Below are positions 57,721 through 64,000 of a stretch of 64,000 nucleotides of DNA, piece by piece (within the stretch, counting starts at the first letter, position 1; every line of letters starts with the position of its first letter). The stretch is from Novosphingobium sp. B1 (GTDB lineage Bacteria; Pseudomonadota; Alphaproteobacteria; Sphingomonadales; Sphingomonadaceae): assembly GCF_900176395.1 (NCBI RefSeq), contig NZ_FWXL01000010.1:40081-104080 (forward strand), in the 5' to 3' direction. A model generated the notes under the pieces. The model was not told the DNA's origin. It saw nothing but the letters and a program-made list of their open reading frames with translations, and made no database searches. The position numbers and the translations under genes were made by a program.

Positions 57721-60700
57721 TCAGCGCGCCCGGCGTACCGCCGCGACCATGGGCTCATGATGCGCGTGGGCCGGAGCACCCGATCTGGTTGAAGGACCGC
57801 CCCCCTCAAGCGTCGCCTGACCACGGTTGAGCAGGCGCAGGCCGTTGAGAACGACCAGTAGCGATGCGCCGACGTCGGCGGCAATGGCGCCCCACAGCGA
57901 CGCGAGACCCACCACGGTCAGCACCGTGAACACGAGCTTCACGAAGATTGAAAACGCAACGTTCTGCCGGATAACTGCAAGCGTTGCGCGGGAGTGGCGC
58001 ACGAGCCAGGGGAGTCTCGAAAGATCGTCCGACATCAGGGCAACATCGGCCGTTTCAATGGCGGCGTCGCTGCCCACGGCACCCATGGCTATGCCCAGAT
58101 TGGCGCGCCCCATCGCGGGAGCATCGTTGACGCCGTCGCCCACCATAGCCACCGATCCATAGCGCCGCACCAAATCCTCGACCGCCGCCACCTTGTCGCC
58201 AGGCAGAAGTTCCGCCCGCACCTCATCGATGCCCGTCTGCATCGCGATCGTCTCTGCGGTCGCGCGATTGTCTCCTGTGAGCATTACGACGTGTTCGATC
58301 CCAGCGCGGTGAAGCGCCGTGACAATATCCTTCGCTTCCGGCCTGACAGCATCGGCAACGGCGACGAGTCCCCAGACGTCCTGACCATCGCCGACCGCGA
58401 CGATGGTGCGACCGGCGCTGGAAAGCGTATCTGCCCGTTGCAGAACTTCAGGAGAGTTGATGCCACGCTCCTCGATATAACGGCGCGATCCGAGCCACAT
58501 CTCGCGACCGTCCACTCGCCCGATGACGCCTCGGCCCGTGATGGCTTGGACAGCTTGGGCAGGCTGGACAGCGATCTTCAGTTCGACGGCTTTCGCCAGG
58601 ATGGCCCGAGCGATCGGATGTCCGCTGCGCGCCTCCAGGGCGGCAGCCAAGCCAAGGAGCTCCGCTTCGCTGCGGCCTCCAAGCGGCACGATCTCGACGA
58701 CCGCCGGCCGTCCTTCGGTAAGTGTGCCCGTCTTGTCCATGGCAATCGCCTTGAGACGCGCAGGCGTTTCGAGATGGGTGCCGCCCTTCACCAGGACGCC
58801 CTGCTTTGCCGCGCCGGCGAGCGCCGCGACGATCGTTACCGGTGTCGAAATCACTAGGGCGCAGGGGCAAGCGATCACGAGGAGCACGAGAGCCCGGTAG
58901 AACCAGACATCCCAGTCGCTGCCCAAGAGCAAGGGCGGAGCGAGAAAAATGGCAACGGCGAGCACCATCACGACGGGCGTATAGATGCGCGCGAACTTCT
59001 CCACCCATTGCTCACTCGGCGCGCGCAGGCTCTGCGCCGAACCAACCATGCGGATGATCTGGGCGAGCGTCGTGTCATTCGCTGCTTTGGTAGTCAATAT
59101 CTCAAGCGCACCCTCGCCATTGATGGTCCCGGCATAGACGTCATCGCCTTCCGCCTTGAACACGGGAACGCTTTCGCCGGTGATCGGCGCTTGATTAACC
59201 TCGCTCTCGCCGATGGCGACCCGGCCGTCGAGCGGCACCTTGTCGCCCGGCCGAACGATGATATGCGCGCCGACCCGAACTTCCGCCGCCGGGACGTCGC
59301 GCTCGGAGCCGTCGTCGAGCTTGACACGAGCTGTGGGCGGCGCGAGCTCCATGAGCGCGGCAACTGCCCGGCGCGCGCGACCAAGACTCCAGGCCTCGAG
59401 CGCCAGCGCCAATGCAAAAAAGAACGAAACAGTAGCGGCCTCGAACCAGGCGCCGATGCCGATCGCGCCCGCGACCGCAACCATCATCAGCAGGTTCATG
59501 TCGGGACGGAGCCGTTTGGCCGACAGCCAAGCTTTTGGCGCAACATAGCGCGCGGCAGACAGCACCGCTAAAGTATAGAGCATAATGCTCGGCAGCGGGG
59601 TCGATCCCAAAGCGTGTTCGCCGGCCTCGAACGCTGCAATGACGCCCCCTCCAAGCCAAGCGTGGACTGCGAAGCCGAGCGCCGTCAGCAAGCCGCTTGC
59701 GGTTGTCAGCCAGGACTGCACGCGCTTGCGGCGCTCTTCGGTCTTTGCGGCTTCGCTGCCATCGCCATCAGTCCAGGGCTCGGCCTGCAGACCGGCACGA
59801 GCCACCGCCTTTTCTATGCGGGCTTCGAGCATGGAATTCGGTGCCACGCTGATTGACATGCGGCCGTTGAGCAGATCGAAGGCGAGCCTGTCGTCGCCGA
59901 CCAGCGGACCGACTTCGCGCTTCAAAGCCGCGATCTCGTCGGCACAGTCCATGCCGTGAATGCGGAACACAATCTGCCCCGGCGAACGGGTCGGAATCGG
60001 CGGATCGAGGGCTTCCTGCGCTACCGCGCCGCAGCTACCGGCCGAGCCATTATGCATCGAGGCGGTCTCGGCGGAAGCGAATGAGACCGTCTCCGCCGTC
60101 CAGAGTTCGGCGCGCATGCTCGCCCGAATCACGACTTGCTCGATCGCGTCAGCCGTCGCCCGGCTCTGGGGGGCCACCGTGATCGTGCCTCGCGCGGTGT
60201 CAAAAGCGAGCTTGTCTTCGCCGACGAGCGGGCCGAGCTCTCGCGTGAGAGTCGCCACCTCGTTCTTGCAGTCGAGGCCATGGACCCGGAAGAGCATAGC
60301 TTCGGCCGCATCCTCCACAACAAGAGAAGCCCGCATTCCGGTCCGGGCTACGCGGCCGATGATATCGTCGACCGTCGCCTGTCGCTGCGGCGCCACGGTC
60401 ATGAACCCCTTCGCGGCGTCAAACATTAGCCAGGCGTCGCCGCCGACCAGCGGGCCAATCTCGCGTTTGAGCGTCGCGACTTCATTCTGGCAGTTGAGCC
60501 CGTCGACCCGAAACAGGTGCGTCGGTGCGGTTTCCTGCGCTGCATCCTCCGGCAGGAGATGCGCTCGCATTCCAGTCGTAGCGACCGCCCGCTGGATGGC
60601 GTCGAGCATCGAAGCATCCCCTGACAGCACTTCCATAACGCCCGCTTGGGTGTTGAACGACAGTTTGTCGTCACCGCCCACCACTGGACTGACCGCCTCT

Positions 60701-60840
60701 CGAAGCGCGCGGACCTCATTCTGGCAATCAAGGCCGTCGACTTTGAAACGCAGCGAGCTCGGTTGGCCCATCGCCGTGGCATCAGCTCTCATTCTTGTAT
60801 CCTCGCGATAGGGCCAAGCTGGCCTCGCTGCATTGGTCAC
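57721..60840 (-). CDS. P1B-2 Zn/Cd/Pb ATPase with four N-terminal HMA domains
   Basis: A 1039-aa pump (about 300 more than ordinary CadA/ZntA). Four tandem heavy-metal-associated domains begin near residues 31, 109, 183 and 291 and contain GLDCQNE (Cys39), GLNCQNE (Cys117), GLDCKNE (Cys191) and GMDCADE (Cys299), one Cys each and no CxxC. Core motifs: [51 protein letters not shown] and ADVGASLLVVLN, the P1B-2 signature. Start at 60840 or 60792. Expression from the MerR-type promoter directly upstream; PbrA-like by context. Confidence 0.94.
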   Translation of the reverse strand: MTNAARPAWPYREDTRMRADATAMGQPSSLRFKVDGLDCQNEVRALREAVSPVVGGDDKLSFNTQAGVMEVLSGDASMLDAIQRAVATTGMRAHLLPEDAAQETAPTHLFRVDGLNCQNEVATLKREIGPLVGGDAWLMFDAAKGFMTVAPQRQATVDDIIGRVARTGMRASLVVEDAAEAMLFRVHGLDCKNEVATLTRELGPLVGEDKLAFDTARGTITVAPQSRATADAIEQVVIRASMRAELWTAETVSFASAETASMHNGSAGSCGAVAQEALDPPIPTRSPGQIVFRIHGMDCADEIAALKREVGPLVGDDRLAFDLLNGRMSISVAPNSMLEARIEKAVARAGLQAEPWTDGDGSEAAKTEERRKRVQSWLTTASGLLTALGFAVHAWLGGGVIAAFEAGEHALGSTPLPSIMLYTLAVLSAARYVAPKAWLSAKRLRPDMNLLMMVAVAGAIGIGAWFEAATVSFFFALALALEAWSLGRARRAVAALMELAPPTARVKLDDGSERDVPAAEVRVGAHIIVRPGDKVPLDGRVAIGESEVNQAPITGESVPVFKAEGDDVYAGTINGEGALEILTTKAANDTTLAQIIRMVGSAQSLRAPSEQWVEKFARIYTPVVMVLAVAIFLAPPLLLGSDWDVWFYRALVLLVIACPCALVISTPVTIVAALAGAAKQGVLVKGGTHLETPARLKAIAMDKTGTLTEGRPAVVEIVPLGGRSEAELLGLAAALEARSGHPIARAILAKAVELKIAVQPAQAVQAITGRGVIGRVDGREMWLGSRRYIEERGINSPEVLQRADTLSSAGRTIVAVGDGQDVWGLVAVADAVRPEAKDIVTALHRAGIEHVVMLTGDNRATAETIAMQTGIDEVRAELLPGDKVAAVEDLVRRYGSVAMVGDGVNDAPAMGRANLGIAMGAVGSDAAIETADVALMSDDLSRLPWLVRHSRATLAVIRQNVAFSIFVKLVFTVLTVVGLASLWGAIAADVGASLLVVLNGLRLLNRGQATLEGGGPSTRSGAPAHAHHEPMVAAVRRAR

Positions 60841-60851
60841 TCTACTGACGA

Positions 60852-60882
60852 ATCATACATCCTGTAGTAACTACAGGATCAA
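60852..60882 (-). promoter_or_regulatory. MerR-type promoter of the P1B-2 ATPase operon
   Basis: On the minus strand TTGATC (60877-60882), a 19-nt spacer with the dyad CCTGTAG-TTA-CTACAGG (60861-60877), and TATGAT (60852-60857). This is a textbook CadR/PbrR/ZntR promoter; the regulator is probably the MerR protein at 63398. Confidence 0.88.
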
Positions 60883-61254
60883 GGGGTAAATCTTGCACTT
60901 CGGGTAAACTCGGCCAGGTCCGTGATAACGGGCAAGCAATTCACGGCTTCGACCCAACCCGGCAGACCACGATGCAACTCAAGACGGGCTCGCCGGCGTT
61001 GCGATTGCGCCCACGCCTTCTTTGGTGTGCGCCACGCGTCCCAGACCAAGCTTATACAACATGCTCGGTCATAATCGTTCTCGGGTTCACACCTCCAGTC
61101 ACTTGCTATACCTATTTCCTGTAACCACTACTGAACCGCCCTTGATGATAATTATCGAAGCCTTGGTTGATCTATGCGGCCAAAACGCGCGGCCGAGACC
61201 GCTTAGCCTTTTCAGCATCCGTGCATCGACGAGCCAGGAAGATGAGATCGGCTG
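60883..61254. other. Intergenic region between the divergent ATPase and NAD synthetase genes
   Basis: No gene supported. It contains the repeat at 61083-61135 that resembles the merR promoter region, and otherwise unremarkable sequence (the short minus-strand frames here show no protein-like pattern). Confidence 0.5.
61083..61135 (+). repeat. Copy A of a repeated MerR-type promoter region (before nadE)
   Basis: gggttcaca, cttgctatacc, cctgta and ccactac are shared, in the same order and spacing, with 63336-63390. The dyad is degenerate here (cctgtaaccactactg). TTGCTA at 61103-61108 may serve as -35. It lies 120 bp upstream of the NAD synthetase gene. Confidence 0.6.
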
Positions 61255-63300
61255 ATGAGCTTCTATTCCATCTATCAGCAGGGCTTCGTCCGGGTTGCGG
61301 CCTGCACGCCGAAATGCGAAGTTGGCGATCCAAGCTACAATCTCGCTGAGACGCTTGCGCTTGCCCGGGATGGCGCACGCCAAGGCGTCGCGCTGATGGT
61401 GTTCCCGGAACTGGGCCTATCGGCTTACGCCATTGATGATCTTCTTGGGCAGGCGGCACTGCTGCAGCGGGTCGAACAGGCAGTTGAAGAGCTTGCGGCC
61501 GCGAGCCGTGAGCTTTTACCCGTTCTTCTTGTCGGCGCGCCGCTGGAGCGGGAAGGAAGGCTTTACAACTGTGCTGTCGCCATACACCGCGGGCGCATAC
61601 TAGGCGTGGTTCCCAAGGGTCACCTGCCGAATTACCGGGAATTTTACGAAAAGCGCTGGTTCGCCTCCGGGCGAGACGTGAAAGGCGCGATAATGGAGAT
61701 CGCCGGTCAGTCCGTCCCGTTCGGGATGGATCTCATCTTCGCGGCCGAGGATTTGGCAGGGTTCGTCTTCCACACCGAGTTATGCGAGGACGTGTGGGGA
61801 CCAGCTCCCCCCAGCGATTTCGCGGCCCTGGCCGGCGCTCTGATTCTGGCGAACCTCTCGGCGAGCAACATCACTATTGGCAAGGCCGAAACGCGCCGAC
61901 TGCTCTGCGCGACCCAATCGGCGAGGTGCTGGGCCGCCTACATCTATTCTGCGGCCGGCCCGGGTGAGTCGACGACGGATCTGGCGTGGGACGGTCAAGC
62001 GTGCATCTATGAGCTCGGCGCGCTCCTCGCGGAAACCGACCGGTTTCCGCAGGACTCGCAGATGGCCACCGCCGACATCGATGTCGATAGACTCAGGCTG
62101 GAGCGCCTGCGCACCGGTACGTTCAACGAGGCGGCGATCGCCCAAGGCATGCCGGGGGATCGGTTCCGGCGAATCGGCTTTCGCTTCGAGCCGCCGACGG
62201 CCGATCTCGGGCTTCATAGGAAAATGGCGCGCTTCCCCTACGCCCCGGCCGATCCGGCGCGCCTCGATCAGGACTGCTATGAGGCCTACAACATCCAGGT
62301 GCAGGGACTGATAAAGCGTCTGCAGGCCACCGGCATTCGACGCCTCTGTATCGGCGTCTCAGGCGGCCTGGACTCCACTCACGCCTTGATCGTGGCCGCC
62401 AAGGCGTTCGACCGGCTTGGCTGGCCGCGGTCCGACATCCTCGGCTTCACCATGCCGGGCTTCGCGACAGGCGAATCCACCAAAACCAACGCCTGGGCGC
62501 TGATGAGCAGTCTCGGCATCACCGCCGAGGAAATCGACATCAAGCCGTTAGCGCTACAGATGCTGGCGGTTCTGCAGCACCCTTTCGCACAGGGCGATCC
62601 GGTCTACGATGTGACGTTTGAGAATGTGCAGGCGGGCCTGCGCACCGACATCCTATTCCGCGCCGCCAATCAGCGAAGCGCGATGGTGCTTGGTACCGGC
62701 GACCTGTCGGAGATCGCGCTCGGCTGGTCGACCTACGGCGTCGGCGACCAGATGAGCCACTACAACGTCAACGCTTCGGTGCCCAAGACACTCATCCAGT
62801 ATCTCATCCGATGGGTCACGCAGTCGGACGCTTTCGACGAGGAGACAAGCCGCACCTTGCTCTCGATCCTCGACACCGTAATCTCACCTGAGCTTGTGCC
62901 CGCGGGAGCTGGCGGCGCGTTGCAGAGCACGGAGGAGAAAATCGGACCCTATGAACTGCAGGATTTCACGCTGTTCTATTTGACGCGCTATGGCCTGAAA
63001 CCGTCAAAGATAGCATTTCTCGCCCTCCATGCTTGGCGCGACGCCGCCACTGGCGATTGGCCACCCCAATACCCGCAAGAGCGCCGCCGAGCCTATGACT
63101 TGGCGACAATCAAGTCCTGGATGGAGGTGTTTCTCTACCGGTTCTTCACGGTCAGCCAGTTCAAGCGCTCGGCCTCTCCCAATGGGCCTAAGGTCACCGC
63201 AGGCGGATCGCTGTCCCCGCGCGGTGAGTGGCGCGCACCATCGGACGGCAATGCCCGGCTATGGCTGGAGGAATTGCGCGTCAACACGCCCTCGGACTGA
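61255..63300 (+). CDS. nadE: Glutamine-dependent NAD+ synthetase
   Basis: A 681-aa two-domain enzyme of the long bacterial type. N-terminal nitrilase-like glutaminase domain: [15 protein letters not shown] (Glu), [17 protein letters not shown] (Lys) and [11 protein letters not shown] (Cys near 176). C-terminal synthetase domain: [17 protein letters not shown] (P-loop near residue 368), [28 protein letters not shown]. It converts deamido-NAD to NAD with ATP and glutamine. Its place between a metal ATPase and its regulator, behind a copy of the regulator promoter, is odd for a housekeeping enzyme. Confidence 0.95.
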   Translation: MSFYSIYQQGFVRVAACTPKCEVGDPSYNLAETLALARDGARQGVALMVFPELGLSAYAIDDLLGQAALLQRVEQAVEELAAASRELLPVLLVGAPLEREGRLYNCAVAIHRGRILGVVPKGHLPNYREFYEKRWFASGRDVKGAIMEIAGQSVPFGMDLIFAAEDLAGFVFHTELCEDVWGPAPPSDFAALAGALILANLSASNITIGKAETRRLLCATQSARCWAAYIYSAAGPGESTTDLAWDGQACIYELGALLAETDRFPQDSQMATADIDVDRLRLERLRTGTFNEAAIAQGMPGDRFRRIGFRFEPPTADLGLHRKMARFPYAPADPARLDQDCYEAYNIQVQGLIKRLQATGIRRLCIGVSGGLDSTHALIVAAKAFDRLGWPRSDILGFTMPGFATGESTKTNAWALMSSLGITAEEIDIKPLALQMLAVLQHPFAQGDPVYDVTFENVQAGLRTDILFRAANQRSAMVLGTGDLSEIALGWSTYGVGDQMSHYNVNASVPKTLIQYLIRWVTQSDAFDEETSRTLLSILDTVISPELVPAGAGGALQSTEEKIGPYELQDFTLFYLTRYGLKPSKIAFLALHAWRDAATGDWPPQYPQERRRAYDLATIKSWMEVFLYRFFTVSQFKRSASPNGPKVTAGGSLSPRGEWRAPSDGNARLWLEELRVNTPSD

Positions 63301-63335
63301 ACCAGTGGCCCTCTTGCTGCCGTCCTAGGTGGGCG

Positions 63336-63390
63336 GGGTTCACATACCCCTGGCCCCTTGCTATACCCATGTCCTGTAGCCACTACAGAA
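63336..63390 (+). promoter_or_regulatory. Promoter/operator of the MerR gene (copy B of the repeat)
   Basis: TTGCTA (63359-63364) and TACAGA (63383-63388) lie 18 nt apart, with the perfect dyad CTGTAG-CCA-CTACAG (63373-63387) overlapping the -10, as expected for autoregulation. ATG 63398 follows by about 10 nt, so the leader is very short. Confidence 0.7.
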
Positions 63391-63397
63391 TTACTCT

Positions 63398-63814
63398 ATG
63401 ATGATCACGATCGGAGCCTTGTCCAAACGCACGGGCGTCAATATCGAGACGATCCGCTATTATGAGCGGATCAAACTCATACCTCCACCACCCCGAACCG
63501 ACAGCGGACGACGCCTCTACGGGGCGGAGGACGTTCGGCGATTGACGTTTATCCGCAATGCCAGGGACCTCGGCTTCGACATCTCGGCCATCAAGACGAT
63601 GCTCGCTCTGCAGGAAGAGCCTGAAGCATCGTGCCAGGAGGTAAGCCAGATCGCTACCGATCAGCTCGAAGCCGTCGAAAGCCGGATCCGCCGGCTACTC
63701 GGGCTTAGGACCGAGCTCATCCGGATGGTTCAGGAGTGCGACAACGGGAAAGTCGCGACTTGCCGGATTATCGAAGTGCTCGGCGACTCTCCCGGTCAAT
63801 CCGACGCCCCATAG
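63398..63814 (+). CDS. MerR-family Pb/Cd/Zn sensor (PbrR/CadR/ZntR type)
   Basis: A 138-aa regulator: ITIGALSKRTGVNIETIRYYERIKLIPPPPRTDSGRRLYGAEDVRRLTFI (winged HTH), coiled coil around residues 80-110, and metal ligands Cys79 (EASCQEV), Cys114 and Cys122 (QECDNGKVATCRIIEVL). The three-Cys pattern is that of Pb/Cd/Zn sensors; the Cys14 of PbrR is absent. Likely controls the promoters at 60852-60882, 61083-61135 and its own. Confidence 0.9.
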   Translation: MMITIGALSKRTGVNIETIRYYERIKLIPPPPRTDSGRRLYGAEDVRRLTFIRNARDLGFDISAIKTMLALQEEPEASCQEVSQIATDQLEAVESRIRRLLGLRTELIRMVQECDNGKVATCRIIEVLGDSPGQSDAP

Positions 63815-63900
63815 TTTTCCTACCATGAGGACAGCGACGCCATAGACGATCGCCGCGTCAGCGAAATCGAAATGGGCCAATTGTGGCCCAAGCCTGCGAT
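63695..63900 (-). pseudogene. Possible lspA 3' remnant
   Basis: A minus-strand frame opposite the end of the MerR gene reads LAHFDFADAAIVYGVAVLMVGKLWG (63897-63815 approximately), resembling the last helix of LspA (FNxADxxI followed by a hydrophobic run). The preceding catalytic part is not seen. Only the 3' end of an lspA-like gene seems to remain. The call is weak. Confidence 0.3.
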
Positions 63901-64000
63901 ACGCCGTAAGCGCCGACGGAAGGCGGCGTTGACGTAAGTCTATTTGGCCTTCCGCGGGCGCGGCGCCCATTTCTTTGCCAGCGCTGCTAAGCGGTTATGG

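Overview
The window is high-GC and looks like a large conjugative plasmid of an alphaproteobacterium, most probably a sphingomonad (Sphingomonas, Sphingobium or Novosphingobium). That is inferred from the F-type transfer genes, a RepA initiator with flanking iterons, ardC, a repC fragment and a dense load of metal and sulfur resistance genes. No chromosomal housekeeping block, rRNA or tRNA was seen. The species assignment is inference.

Positions 1-15000 (minus strand) hold an F-type conjugation operon in transcription order traA-L-E-K-B-dsbC-V-C-orf131-trbI-signal peptidase-traW-orf94-traU-trbC-traN-orf135-traF. traF runs off the left edge. Most junctions are start/stop overlaps, so this is one transcription unit, read from an operator-bearing region at 15000-15310. 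Positions 15300-19840 hold the control and replication region: two small regulators, a serine recombinase with its own inverted-repeat site, repA with about 20-bp iterons on both sides, and a repC gene cut by a transposon. Positions 19782-23891 are a Tn3-family transposon (tnpA, long tnpR, about 45-bp terminal repeats).

Positions 24100-30100 are a plasmid accessory segment. It holds a retron-type reverse transcriptase operon (57-aa basic peptide, Xre regulator, RT with the retron NAxxH and xTG motifs), a winged-helix/PemK toxin pair, ardC, and small plasmid genes. A perfect 20-bp palindrome occurs twice here. The RT operon, with a structured gene-free leader, is the best candidate for an undescribed defence-like system.

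Positions 30100-48250 are an 18-kb, almost uninterrupted minus-strand metal-resistance array. It starts at a MerR-type promoter: CDF exporter, His-rich periplasmic protein, czcC-B-A, SRPBCC protein, two MliC-like lipoproteins, an orphan fliE, bestrophin, ZIP, CDF, P1B-4-type ATPase, TrxR-like enzyme, HAD phosphatase, MgtC, DedA, DUF3147, EexN-like lipoprotein and DUF305 protein. The divergent MerR regulator is truncated. Positions 48600-51900 are a sulfite module (SorA/SorB-type dehydrogenase, TDT exporter, broken LysR regulator). Positions 52100-56250 are a persulfide module (BigR-type sensor with its palindromic operator, two YeeE/YedE-type proteins, TauE, ETHE1 dioxygenase, rhodanese, Lgt). 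Positions 57150-63810 are a Pb/Cd/Zn module (four-HMA P1B-2 ATPase, LspA, MerR sensor) that also contains a glutamine-dependent NAD synthetase whose promoter resembles that of the MerR gene.
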